Shown here piece by piece: positions 1-6,612 of a stretch of 6,612 nt of DNA. The notes under the pieces are model-generated. The model did no database searches. It was not told where the DNA came from and was given only the letters and a program-made list of their open reading frames with translations. How positions within the stretch are numbered: position 1 is the stretch's first letter; each line of letters starts with the position of its first letter. The translations under genes were made by a program, and so were the position numbers. Source of the stretch: Bryobacterales bacterium (GTDB taxonomy: Bacteria > Acidobacteriota > Terriglobia > Bryobacterales > Bryobacteraceae); the NCBI GenBank assembly GCA_016880505.1, contig JAEHDI010001024.1, positions 1 to 6,612 of the forward strand, given 5' to 3'.

Positions 1-446
1 GCCAGGTAGCTTGGACCGAACCGCTTGATGTTGTCCAGTTGCTTGTCGTACTCGTCGAAGTGCCGCTCTTCGTCCTGAACAAGCTGCTCGAAAATCTGTT
101 TCGAGACAGAATCGGCGTTCGCCGAGCAGGCGATCGCGGCTGCATTGTAGTCGCGAGCGCTAGTCTCCTCCATCAACGCCGCTTTCGCCAGCATCTGCTC
201 GGGATCGACGATCCGGTCGACACCGCCAGCCGGCTTCATGTCGGCGTCGCCCTTCAGAAACAGAATCCGCTCGGCGAGGCGCTCCACATGTCCCATTTCC
301 TCAATTGCGATGCGCTTGAACAGGAGTGAGAGTGGGCGGAAGCCCTGGTCGTCGAGATGAAAGTGAAAGTACATGTACTGGTGGACTGCTTGTAGTTCGT
401 CGGCAACAGCGTGGTTCAGGAGTTCGATGCTTTTGGTCTTGTCCAT
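1..446 (-). CDS. bfr: Bacterioferritin, C-terminus cut by window edge
   Basis: Bacterioferritins are cytoplasmic 24-subunit shells that oxidise Fe(II) at a di-iron centre, store it as mineral and usually bind heme between subunits. 148 full codons are visible, starting with MDKTKSIELLNHAVADELQA. By position against E. coli Bfr (E18, E51, H54, E94, E127, H130) the ferroxidase ligands are E17, E50, H53, E93, E126 and H129, in the motifs DELQAV, EEMGH and DEERH. M51, between E50 and H53, matches heme ligand Met52, which favours bacterioferritin over non-heme ferritin. The frame is open at the left edge after KRFGPSYL; family members are about 155-165 residues, so roughly 10-20 are missing. The ATG at 446 has GAGG 7 bases upstream (454-457). 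The gene follows the rhodanese-fused reductase after 77 bases with no terminator seen, so co-transcription is possible. The family call is firm; iron storage versus peroxide defence cannot be told apart from sequence. Confidence 0.93.
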   Translation of the reverse strand, partial: MDKTKSIELLNHAVADELQAVHQYMYFHFHLDDQGFRPLSLLFKRIAIEEMGHVERLAERILFLKGDADMKPAGGVDRIVDPEQMLAKAALMEETSARDYNAAAIACSANADSVSKQIFEQLVQDEERHFDEYDKQLDNIKRFGPSYL

Positions 447-470
447 AGGATTGCCTCGCCTTCCTCAACT

Positions 471-476
471 ATCATA
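471..476 (-). promoter_or_regulatory. Candidate -10 box for bfr
   Basis: On the minus strand this reads TATGAT, five of six matches to TATAAT, about 25 bases before the bfr ATG. Transcription would begin near 464, leaving the GAGG ribosome site inside a leader of about 18 bases. No good -35 hexamer lies 16-18 bases further upstream (ACGCTT at 17), so this is a weak candidate. If real, bfr could be transcribed alone as well as with the upstream reductase gene. Confidence 0.25.
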
Positions 477-523
477 GGCCGGCGGAGCAGATGAAGCGTC
501 GGCCCGTGCTTCCGGCGCCACCA

Positions 524-2203
524 TCATCGAGGCGGGATTCGGTGCAATCCGTGCGGGTACCACGAACGGTACGAGTGATACCCTCCGGGCAAATTCCTGA
601 CGTGAAAACCGAGTTGCGCAAGCAGGCGGCAGGCGTAGTATGCTCGCTGCCCGACCCCGCAGCTCACCCAGATTTCGCGGTCCCGCGGCAATTCGCGGGC
701 GCGGTCCCGGAGCTGGCCGAGCGGGATATTCACGGCACCTTCGATGGAGCCACCCGCGAATTCGGTGGCGTCCCGCACGTCGAGCAGCAAGGCGTCGGCG
801 CCGGGCACATCTCCCCAGTGGGCAAGTTCCACGTCGCCCCGGACGACGTTCGCCGCGACCATTCCCGCGACGTTCACGGGGTCCTTCGCGGCGCCGTACT
901 GGGGCGCGTAACAGAGCTCGGCCTCTTCGAGATCGAAGACCGTCTGACGAGCCTGGATGGCCATCGAGATCGCGTCGATGCGCCGCTCTACTCCCTCATC
1001 GCCGACGGCCTGGGCTCCGAGAATTTCGCCGCCGCGCTTGCGAAAGATCAACTTCAGATGAATCGGCTTGGCGCCTGGATAGTAACCTGCGTGGTGCCCG
1101 GGATGCACGTAGATCGCTTCATGACCGGTGATGCCCGCGCGGCGCAGGGACTTCTCGGTGGCCCCGGTTAGGGCGACGGTCAAGCCGAAGAATCCGCACA
1201 CGGCGGTGCCCTGTACTCCGCGGAACCGCGTATTGCGCCCGCAGATGACGTCCGCCGCGACGCGGCCCTGCCGGTTGGCCGGCCCGGCCAGCGGAATCAT
1301 CTCCCACTCGCCAGTCACCGCGTTGCGTACCTCGACCGCGTCCCCGACTGCCCAGATGGAAGGATCGCTCGTCCTCATCCACTTGTCGACCCGGATACCG
1401 CCGCAATCGCCGATCTTCAGCCCCGCCTGCCGCGCCAGACTCGTCTCGGGCCGCACGCCGATCGAAAGAATGACGAGGTCCGCCGGAAACGCAGATCCGC
1501 CGGCCGTTCGGACAATGAGGCTGCCGTCTTCCGAAGCGCTGAAACCCGCAACGCCATCGCCGAGGTGGACATGAGCCGTGTGCGTGGCCACGCGTCGGCG
1601 GACGAAATCGGCCATCTCGGGGTCGAGCGGGGGCATCAACTGGTCCGTCATCTCCACGACCGTGACCTCGAGGCCACGGTGTACGAGGTTCTCGGCCATT
1701 TCCAGGCCGATGAATCCACCCCCCACAACCACTGCGCGGCGGGCGTTCCTCTGCTCGATCCACTCCCGGATGCGGCGGCTGTCGGGCACGTTACGCAACG
1801 TGAATATGCCCGGAAGCGCGATCCCCTCGAGAGGCGGCCGGATGGGCGTCGCGCCGGGTGAAAGTACGAGGGCGTCGTACGGCTCTTGATACGTTCGCCC
1901 GGACGGAAGCTCGCGAACCTCGATCTCGCGCGCGACCCGGTCGATCGCGACTACCTCGTTCTGGGTACGTACCTCGATGTTGAAGCGTTGGCGGAACAGT
2001 TCGGGCGTCGCGACCAACAGTTTCGTCTCGTCACGGATGACGTCACCCACATAGTACGGAAGGCCGCAGTTGGCGAAGGACACGTATGGCCCGCGATCGA
2101 GCACGACAATTTCAGCGGTTTCGTCCAGTCGGCGAAGGCGCGCGGCGCAGGATGCCCCGCCCGCCACACCACCCACAATTAAGACCCGTTTTGCAGCCAG
2201 CAT
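524..2203 (-). CDS. CoA-disulfide/persulfide reductase with C-terminal rhodanese domain
   Basis: A 559-residue cytoplasmic flavoenzyme of the single-cysteine pyridine nucleotide-disulfide oxidoreductase group. Relatives (CoADR-RHD, Npsr) use NAD(P)H to reduce CoA disulfide, CoA persulfide or polysulfide. Domains: FAD dinucleotide fold with GGVAGGAS at 11-18; redox-active C46 in SFANCGLPYY (42-51); NAD(P)-binding fold with GGGFIGLE at 161-168, its second strand ending in E184, which favours NADH; second FAD motif AVGD at 285-288; dimerisation domain about 325-445 with YAPQYGAAKDPVN (432-444), whose tyrosines correspond to catalytic tyrosines of CoADR; rhodanese domain about 455-550 with LLLDVRD and active loop CGVGQR (C515-R520). 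The ATG at 2203 is preferred because the FAD fold starts five residues later and TGGAA/GGAG lie 7-11 bases upstream; the frame could extend to 2386, but those 61 residues resemble no domain. Length fits the fusion family. Substrate is not determined. Confidence 0.93.
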   Translation of the reverse strand: MLAAKRVLIVGGVAGGASCAARLRRLDETAEIVVLDRGPYVSFANCGLPYYVGDVIRDETKLLVATPELFRQRFNIEVRTQNEVVAIDRVAREIEVRELPSGRTYQEPYDALVLSPGATPIRPPLEGIALPGIFTLRNVPDSRRIREWIEQRNARRAVVVGGGFIGLEMAENLVHRGLEVTVVEMTDQLMPPLDPEMADFVRRRVATHTAHVHLGDGVAGFSASEDGSLIVRTAGGSAFPADLVILSIGVRPETSLARQAGLKIGDCGGIRVDKWMRTSDPSIWAVGDAVEVRNAVTGEWEMIPLAGPANRQGRVAADVICGRNTRFRGVQGTAVCGFFGLTVALTGATEKSLRRAGITGHEAIYVHPGHHAGYYPGAKPIHLKLIFRKRGGEILGAQAVGDEGVERRIDAISMAIQARQTVFDLEEAELCYAPQYGAAKDPVNVAGMVAANVVRGDVELAHWGDVPGADALLLDVRDATEFAGGSIEGAVNIPLGQLRDRARELPRDREIWVSCGVGQRAYYACRLLAQLGFHVRNLPGGYHSYRSWYPHGLHRIPPR

Positions 2204-2394
2204 GTCAGTTCCAGCTCCGCTGATGCTCAATTTGCGGCAGTCAGATCTTGCGTTATGAAACTCCGATATTCGCACGAACCAGGTCCGCCCGTGATGGCCG
2301 CCAGTCCACGTATCGGGCGGGTACCCATTGAAAGTGCGCAACTGTACGGCAAGAAGAATCATCAGGGGGAAAAAATTAAAGTACATTAATCAAC
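2204..2394. other. Divergent intergenic control region
   Basis: These 191 bases separate the minus-strand reductase start from the plus-strand receptor unit. The part next to the reductase carries its ribosome site (minus-strand GGAG at 2215-2218). The part near 2365-2394 is markedly AT-rich compared with the coding DNA on both sides and contains the palindrome annotated separately. I could not find a convincing -35/-10 pair for the reductase. No RNA gene or terminator is visible here. Confidence 0.6.
2375..2390. promoter_or_regulatory. Imperfect palindrome, possible operator or activator site
   Basis: ATTAAAGTACATTAAT is symmetric at 14 of 16 positions: arms ATTAA and TTAAT flank a central GTAC, with one mismatched A-A pair. 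Its centre (about 2382.5) lies roughly 60 bases before the transcription start expected from the TATAAT box at 2430-2435, which is where class I activators commonly bind. This assignment is inference from symmetry and position; AT-rich spacers can form such palindromes by chance. Confidence 0.35.
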
Positions 2395-2429
2395 GTGCGA
2401 GATTGTTTCGGTGGGTATCGAACTCGATA

Positions 2430-2435
2430 TATAAT
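2430..2435 (+). promoter_or_regulatory. -10 box of the receptor gene promoter
   Basis: A perfect TATAAT, within TATATAAT, lies 52 bases before the chosen GTG start of the TonB-dependent receptor. The best -35-like element, TTGTTT at 2403-2408, is 21 bases away, too far for a standard sigma-70 promoter; the hexamers at 16-18 spacing are poor. The promoter may therefore depend on an activator. Transcription would start near 2442, downstream of the alternative starts at 2395 and 2434. Confidence 0.5.
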
Positions 2436-2476
2436 GGCGCGGGACAAGGTTTGTCGAGCCGCAAACGCGGATTGCA

Positions 2477-2483
2477 AAGGGGG
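2477..2483 (+). promoter_or_regulatory. Ribosome binding site that decides the receptor start
   Basis: AAGGGGG closely matches AAGGAGG and ends four bases before the GTG at 2488. Neither in-frame upstream start (GTG 2395, ATG 2434) has a comparable purine-rich site. The spacing is slightly short but workable. An ATG at 2486 overlaps this start but is in another frame. Confidence 0.55.
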
Positions 2484-2487
2484 ATAT

Positions 2488-5400
2488 GTGTATTACTTAA
2501 GGCGTAGGACTATTTTCTCGATAGCGTGCCTGGCTGCTTTGCTGGCGCTGCTATCAAGCGCAGTGTTTGGGCAGGAGTATCGCGGCAGGATCCAGGGCAC
2601 TGTGATGGACACCACTACCGCCGCCATTCCCGGCGCCAAGGTAACCCTGCTGAACAACAGAACCGGTGTGGAAGTCGTCCGGCAAAGCAACGAGATGGGC
2701 CGCTTCCTGTTCGACCTGGTGGAACCGGGGAGCTATAACCTCACCGTCGAAAACGCCGGTTTCAGCAAATTCGTGCTGGAGAACATCAACGTGCCATCCC
2801 GCGCCGACCTGACGCTGGATGCCACGTTAAAACCTGGAGAGGTAAGGGAGACAATCTCGGTCGTCGCGGAGGCGGCAACACTGCAACTGAACACCGCAAA
2901 ACTCGAGACGACGGTCGACCAGAAACTGACCCAGAGCCTTCCGCAGTTGTATCGCAATCCCTTCCTATTGGCGCAGTTGGACCCGTCGGTCGAGAGTACG
3001 TCCTGGGGAGAGGACAACCCTTACGACACTTGGGCATCCAACAACCTAAGGATCGGAGGCAGTGGACAGTTCACCAATGATCTGCAAGTGGACGGCAGTC
3101 CCTCCGGGATCAGCGTGAAGACGGGCTACGTTCCGTCTCCGGACATGGTCCAGGAAGTCAACATCCTTCAGAATGCAGTGGATGCCGAGTACGGACACAG
3201 CTCCGGCTCCGCAATCAGCGTGGTGATGAAGGCGGGTACCAACGAGTATCATGGAAGCGCGTTTTTCCAGGGCGCACGTCCATACTGGAATGCGCTTGAA
3301 AACCGCGTGTACCGGAGCGAGAACCAGACCCGCAACAACATGTACGGCGCCACTCTCGGCGGGCCCATCATCAAGAACAAGCTGTTCAACTTTGCGGGCT
3401 ATGAAGGATGGAACAAAACTGAACCCGCCATGCTGTATAACACGGTTCCCACCGATCTGGAGCGGACCGGGAATTTTTCGCAGACGCTGACGGATGAAGG
3501 CGGTTTGCGGCCGATTTACGATCCCTGGAGCACGCAGACGGCGTCCGACGGCACGATTACCCGCACGCCCTTCACTGACAACACGATTCCGTCCACCCGG
3601 ATTGCTCCGGTTGCTTCGAAGTACACGGCTGCGCTCTGGAAAGCGAACGGAACGGGGATTGACGCCTTCAACACCAACAACTTCGTGGTGTCGACTCCGA
3701 TCAAGTACCCGTACAAGAACTTCTCCGACCGGGCGGACTATATCGTCAACGACAAACTGCGGGTTTACGGCAGGGTCAGTGTGACGCGCACGCCGGTTCA
3801 GGTGACCGGTAATCCCACCGGTTCGCCGATGTTCATGTCGGACCGGGGCGCGGATTACAACATGACCTCGTACGCCGGCGATGCCACGTACGCGTTGAAC
3901 CCCACCACGGTCCTCAACTTCCATGGCGGCTATCACAATTTCAGGGACACTTCCCATTTCGCGACGGAGTTTGCCGACGAATGGTCCTGGGAAGGGGTCT
4001 TTCCGAATAGTGACTTCTACAAAGTCGTGTTCGCGGATCCGGGCGTCCCGAAACTGATCCCGCGCATGAGCATCTGCAATCAGTACAACGCGCCATGCAC
4101 CCACATGGGGCCAGGGGGCGGCTTATGGCACGAAACCCCTCACGCGTGGGAATTTAGCGGAAAGCTCGCCCAGCAGCGCGGCTCGCACTACCTCAAGACG
4201 GGTGTGGACGTTCGGCGCAACACGACCGACAGTCTGATTCTGAATGTCAATCCGGGCTTCGGCTTTGACGGGAATCCCACTTCGGAAACCTACAACAACC
4301 CGAACCTCCTGTTGTCCGGCGACCCCTATGCGACGTTCCTTTTGGGAGCCATTGTTCCGACCGACCTAGCCTCTTGGGGTGGCAATGGGAACTGGTGGGA
4401 CAGCGGCGCCACCGGCTTTCCGGTCAATATCAAGCCGAAGGTGGAACGGCGCTTCTATGGCATGTACCTCAACGACGACTGGAAAGTGACGCGGGATCTG
4501 ACCTTGAACCTTGGCTTGCGGTATGAGTGGGAATCACCGTTCCACGATACGCAGAACCGGGAGACACGGGCCCTGGATCTGGATACGGCGATACCGGAGT
4601 TGCAGGGCGTCACGATGCCAGACGATGTGAAGCAGTTCTACAACGGGACCTGGAAAATGAACGGGGCCTTCCGGTTTGCCGACGATGAGAATCCCGGAGC
4701 TTGGGACGGCGGCTGGGGGACGCTTTCACCGCGCATCGGAGCCGCATACCGGTTGAATGACAAAACTGTCCTGCGGGGGGCTTACGGACGTTATGTAACC
4801 CCGTGGACCACCAATCAGGCCCACGACCAACTTAGCGGTTTTCCCCTGTATGGTTTCAGCAACTACACCGGCGCTCCCGATGCCATCCAGGGCGTACCGC
4901 AGATGCAGTTGAACGACCCGTTCCCTGCTTCCAACCCCATTGCTCCCTCGTACGACAAGAGTCTCGGCATCTACACCATGTTGGGGAATTCCCTGTTCTA
5001 TTTCAACCCCGACCGGAGGCGTAGCAACAGCGACCGAATCAACGTCTCCGTACAACGTCAACTGCCGGGTTCGATGGTGGTGGATGTCACCTACTTTCTG
5101 AACCGGACCAGTCAGGTGTTCCAGACAGACTACAACATCAACCAGGTGGATCCACAGATTGGCTACACCTACAAGGAACAGACGCTTGCGGTGATGGATA
5201 ACCCCTTCTTTGGCATTTTGCCGGTCGAGAAGTTTCCTGGACAGCTCCGCTATCAGCCGCAAGTGGGCGTGACCAGCATGGCGAAGCCTTATCCACAATA
5301 CGGCGATATTACTGTCGTGGATGGGCTCAAAGCCGGTTCCATGAGGTATCAGGCGTTACAGATCAAACTACAGAAGAATTACAGCCAAGGGCTGTCGATG

Positions 5401-6009
5401 TTGCTGGGCTACAGCTACCATGTCGAGAAGGATGAGGAGTTCTACGACGACATCGCCAATTATCAGCGCAAGTTCAGCTGGCAGAACCCGAGCCTGTACC
5501 GCCAGCGGTTCACCTTGGCAGGCACATGGGACGTGCCGCTGGGGAAAGGACGGGCCTTCATGAACGCTGCGCCACGGGTGGTGGACGCCATCCTGGGCGG
5601 ATGGAAATTGAGCCCAGTGCTGTTCTGGCGTTCCGGCAACTTGCTGAGATTCGGCGGGATGCTGTGGGACGGCTCCGACCCCAAAGTGGATAACCCAACT
5701 GCTCAGCAGTGGTTCAAGACCTCAGGGTTCGAGAGGCTGCCGGACTTCACACCACGCACCAATCCATGGGACTTCCCTGGTCTTTACGGGCCGGGAGTTC
5801 TCAAATTGGATGGTTCCCTTTCGAAGGACTTCAATATCACGGAGAGAGTCAAGGCACAGTTGAAAGCGGACGCCTTCAATCTACTCAACAACATGAGTTG
5901 GGGTGACCCGTCCACCGAGTTCGACGACAGCCATTTTGGCCAAAGCACCAACCAGGCGGGTTTGACCTTCGGACGGCGCGTCCAACTGGGGGCTCGCATC
6001 GAGTTCTAA
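2488..6009 (+). CDS. TonB-dependent outer-membrane receptor (Oar-like, carboxypeptidase-regulatory domain)
   Basis: An outer-membrane beta-barrel of 1173 residues that takes up large ligands using TonB energy. From the GTG start: signal peptide 1-28 (RRR, then a hydrophobic core, likely cleaved after VFG); CarboxypepD_reg-like beta-sandwich about 31-115 (IQGTVMDTTTAAIPGAKVTL; PGSYNLTV); a TonB-box-like ETISVVA at 121-127; plug about 135-260, with IGGSGQFTNDLQVDG and VVMKAGTNEYHGSAFF; then a long barrel with alternating aromatic strands such as LTLNLGLRYEWE, ending FGRRVQLGARIEF with the terminal Phe typical of barrel proteins. The frame is intact. The start is chosen because it gives a clean signal peptide, has AAGGGGG upstream, and lies after the TATAAT box; starting at 2395 would add 31 unlikely residues. 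The mature protein has only two cysteines (C530, C537). It is followed by its own terminator. The ligand cannot be read from the sequence; relatives are usually unassigned. Confidence 0.93.
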   Translation: MYYLRRRTIFSIACLAALLALLSSAVFGQEYRGRIQGTVMDTTTAAIPGAKVTLLNNRTGVEVVRQSNEMGRFLFDLVEPGSYNLTVENAGFSKFVLENINVPSRADLTLDATLKPGEVRETISVVAEAATLQLNTAKLETTVDQKLTQSLPQLYRNPFLLAQLDPSVESTSWGEDNPYDTWASNNLRIGGSGQFTNDLQVDGSPSGISVKTGYVPSPDMVQEVNILQNAVDAEYGHSSGSAISVVMKAGTNEYHGSAFFQGARPYWNALENRVYRSENQTRNNMYGATLGGPIIKNKLFNFAGYEGWNKTEPAMLYNTVPTDLERTGNFSQTLTDEGGLRPIYDPWSTQTASDGTITRTPFTDNTIPSTRIAPVASKYTAALWKANGTGIDAFNTNNFVVSTPIKYPYKNFSDRADYIVNDKLRVYGRVSVTRTPVQVTGNPTGSPMFMSDRGADYNMTSYAGDATYALNPTTVLNFHGGYHNFRDTSHFATEFADEWSWEGVFPNSDFYKVVFADPGVPKLIPRMSICNQYNAPCTHMGPGGGLWHETPHAWEFSGKLAQQRGSHYLKTGVDVRRNTTDSLILNVNPGFGFDGNPTSETYNNPNLLLSGDPYATFLLGAIVPTDLASWGGNGNWWDSGATGFPVNIKPKVERRFYGMYLNDDWKVTRDLTLNLGLRYEWESPFHDTQNRETRALDLDTAIPELQGVTMPDDVKQFYNGTWKMNGAFRFADDENPGAWDGGWGTLSPRIGAAYRLNDKTVLRGAYGRYVTPWTTNQAHDQLSGFPLYGFSNYTGAPDAIQGVPQMQLNDPFPASNPIAPSYDKSLGIYTMLGNSLFYFNPDRRRSNSDRINVSVQRQLPGSMVVDVTYFLNRTSQVFQTDYNINQVDPQIGYTYKEQTLAVMDNPFFGILPVEKFPGQLRYQPQVGVTSMAKPYPQYGDITVVDGLKAGSMRYQALQIKLQKNYSQGLSMLLGYSYHVEKDEEFYDDIANYQRKFSWQNPSLYRQRFTLAGTWDVPLGKGRAFMNAAPRVVDAILGGWKLSPVLFWRSGNLLRFGGMLWDGSDPKVDNPTAQQWFKTSGFERLPDFTPRTNPWDFPGLYGPGVLKLDGSLSKDFNITERVKAQLKADAFNLLNNMSWGDPSTEFDDSHFGQSTNQAGLTFGRRVQLGARIEF

Positions 6010-6035
6010 AGCCCTTTTGTTGAATCTGAGTCTCG

Positions 6036-6076
6036 AAGCCCCCTCTCGCCCCTACCGGCGCAGAGGGGGCTTTTTT
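6036..6076 (+). terminator. Strong rho-independent terminator after the receptor gene
   Basis: AAGCCCCCTCT (6036-6046) pairs perfectly over 11 bases with AGAGGGGGCTT (6062-6072). The loop can extend the stem further through CGCC (6047-6050) and GGCG (6057-6060), leaving a six-base loop and one bulged C. The right arm runs into six T residues (6071-6076). It begins 27 bases after the receptor stop codon and should end that transcript before the TPR gene. Confidence 0.93.
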
Positions 6077-6103
6077 GTGGTTTGCGGTCCCTTCGTTAAT
6101 CCG

Positions 6104-6109
6104 GATAAT
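6104..6109 (+). promoter_or_regulatory. Candidate -10 box for the TPR gene
   Basis: GATAAT matches TATAAT at five of six positions, 11 bases before the ATG. Upstream TTTGCG (6081-6086, spacing 17) or TTGCGG (6082-6087, spacing 16) are weak -35 candidates. Transcription would start near 6116, giving a leader of only about five bases, in line with the poor ribosome site before this gene. Confidence 0.35.
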
Positions 6110-6120
6110 ATTGAGTCCGA

Positions 6121-6612
6121 ATGCTCAAGAAAGCCGGCCGGGCGGTCCTGCTGGTGGTGACGGTTGCCTTTTCCGTGGACGCTCAGCCCCAAGATCTGCG
6201 CGAGGCGGCGCGATTGGATGCCGAAGGAAAGTGCGAAGAGGCGGAGCGCTACTATCAGGCAGCCTTGGCGAAGGGTTCCCCTTCCCCCGCACTCCTGAAC
6301 AACCTCGGCAACCATTATCTGGTCTGTGGCCAGCCGGCCAAGGCTCGCGTTTATTTCGAGAAGCTGATCAAGATCAACCCGGCCCACGCCAACGCGAACC
6401 TGCAGTTGGCCCGTCTTGCGACAGAACAGAAACAGGGGAAGCAGGCGCTGGAATACCTGGCAAGGATCAAGGAAACCGATCCGATGGTCTCGCTGCTGCG
6501 GGCCGAGGCATTGCACTGGGCCGGACAGACTTCTACCTCCCGAACGATGCTCGACGCCGTTGAAAAGCAGGCTGGGGGCGACCCGCGACTGCTTTATGTG
6601 CTCGGCCTGACC
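6121..6612 (+). CDS. Exported TPR-repeat protein, cut by right edge
   Basis: 164 codons are open to the end of the window without a stop. The product starts MLKKAGRAVLLVVTVAFS and has a signal peptide with likely cleavage after VDA (21), so it should be periplasmic or envelope-associated. Residues 26 onward form tetratricopeptide helices: about 26-52 (AEGKCEEAERYYQAAL), 56-89 (LLNNLGNHYLVCGQPAKARV, then FEKLIKINP) and 90-121 (ANLQLARLA, ending KETDP), with a further helical pair starting after that. TPR domains are protein-binding scaffolds. The ATG at 6121 is the first start after an in-frame TGA at 6112-6114; only a weak GAG (6113-6115) precedes it. It lies downstream of the receptor gene but beyond a strong terminator, so it is probably transcribed separately. 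Whether a further domain follows the repeats cannot be seen. The TPR call is solid; the cellular role is not known. Confidence 0.85.
   Translation, partial: MLKKAGRAVLLVVTVAFSVDAQPQDLREAARLDAEGKCEEAERYYQAALAKGSPSPALLNNLGNHYLVCGQPAKARVYFEKLIKINPAHANANLQLARLATEQKQGKQALEYLARIKETDPMVSLLRAEALHWAGQTSTSRTMLDAVEKQAGGDPRLLYVLGLT

Noticed and set aside
39..329. Plus-strand 96-residue open frame
   Set aside because: Antisense to bacterioferritin codons that carry the conserved iron ligands.
477..504. GGCCG...CGGCC inverted repeat between the reductase and bfr
   Set aside because: Only five base pairs with a long loop and no T tract on either strand, so it does not qualify as a terminator.
491..1171. 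Plus-strand 226-residue open frame
   Set aside because: It lies wholly within the well-supported reductase gene on the other strand, is rich in Arg, Gly and Ala as expected of a GC-rich antisense frame, and shows no domain.
2361..2380. Run of G then A (GGGGGAAAAAATTAAA) as a terminator or ribosome site
   Set aside because: No stem precedes a T tract on either strand, and no plausible start codon with a coding frame follows at the right distance.
2403..2408. TTGTTT as the receptor -35 box
   Set aside because: It is 21 bases from the perfect TATAAT; pairing it at 17 bases would require GATATA, a poor -10 box.
3046..4104. Minus-strand 352-residue open frame
   Set aside because: It lies inside the receptor gene and its Arg/Val-rich composition is that of an antisense shadow; no motif or ribosome site supports it.
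4726..5298. Minus-strand 190-residue open frame
   Set aside because: Antisense to conserved barrel sequence of the receptor; no recognisable fold.
6052..6516. Minus-strand 154-residue open frame
   Set aside because: Overlaps the terminator and the TPR gene; the plus-strand frame has a signal peptide and clear repeats, so this is a shadow.

Overview
The window reads as a chromosomal segment of a Gram-negative bacterium, most likely an Acidobacteriota member of the Solibacter/Bryobacter type. The main clue is a very large outer-membrane receptor with an N-terminal carboxypeptidase-regulatory-like domain and a C-terminus of the form FGRRVQLGARIEF, an architecture that is abundant in that phylum. 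This placement is an inference from family architecture, not from a marker gene. GC-rich coding sequence with an AT-rich divergent promoter region fits that picture.

Layout. Positions 1-446 (minus strand) hold a bacterioferritin gene cut off by the left edge, with all ferroxidase ligands and the heme-ligand methionine visible. Positions 524-2203 (minus) encode a complete CoA-disulfide/persulfide reductase fused to a rhodanese domain, 77 bases upstream of the bacterioferritin gene and in the same direction. Positions 2204-2487 are a divergent control region containing an AT-rich 16-base imperfect palindrome, a perfect TATAAT box and a Shine-Dalgarno sequence. Positions 2488-6009 (plus) encode a 1173-residue secreted TonB-dependent receptor that starts, in my reading, at a GTG codon. 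A strong intrinsic terminator (6036-6076) follows. From 6121 to the right edge (plus) runs an open, unterminated reading frame for an exported TPR-repeat protein.

How the genes may work together. The two minus-strand genes form a plausible redox unit: the flavoenzyme reduces CoA disulfides or persulfides with a pyridine nucleotide and passes sulfane sulfur to or from its rhodanese domain, while the bacterioferritin oxidises and stores iron. The plus-strand receptor probably imports a large ligand across the outer membrane using TonB energy. The exported TPR protein behind it may be a periplasmic partner, but the terminator between them indicates separate transcripts. No mobile element, CRISPR array, tRNA or rRNA was seen, and I do not see a clearly new biological system; the findings are modest, specific points about starts, regulation and unusual residues.
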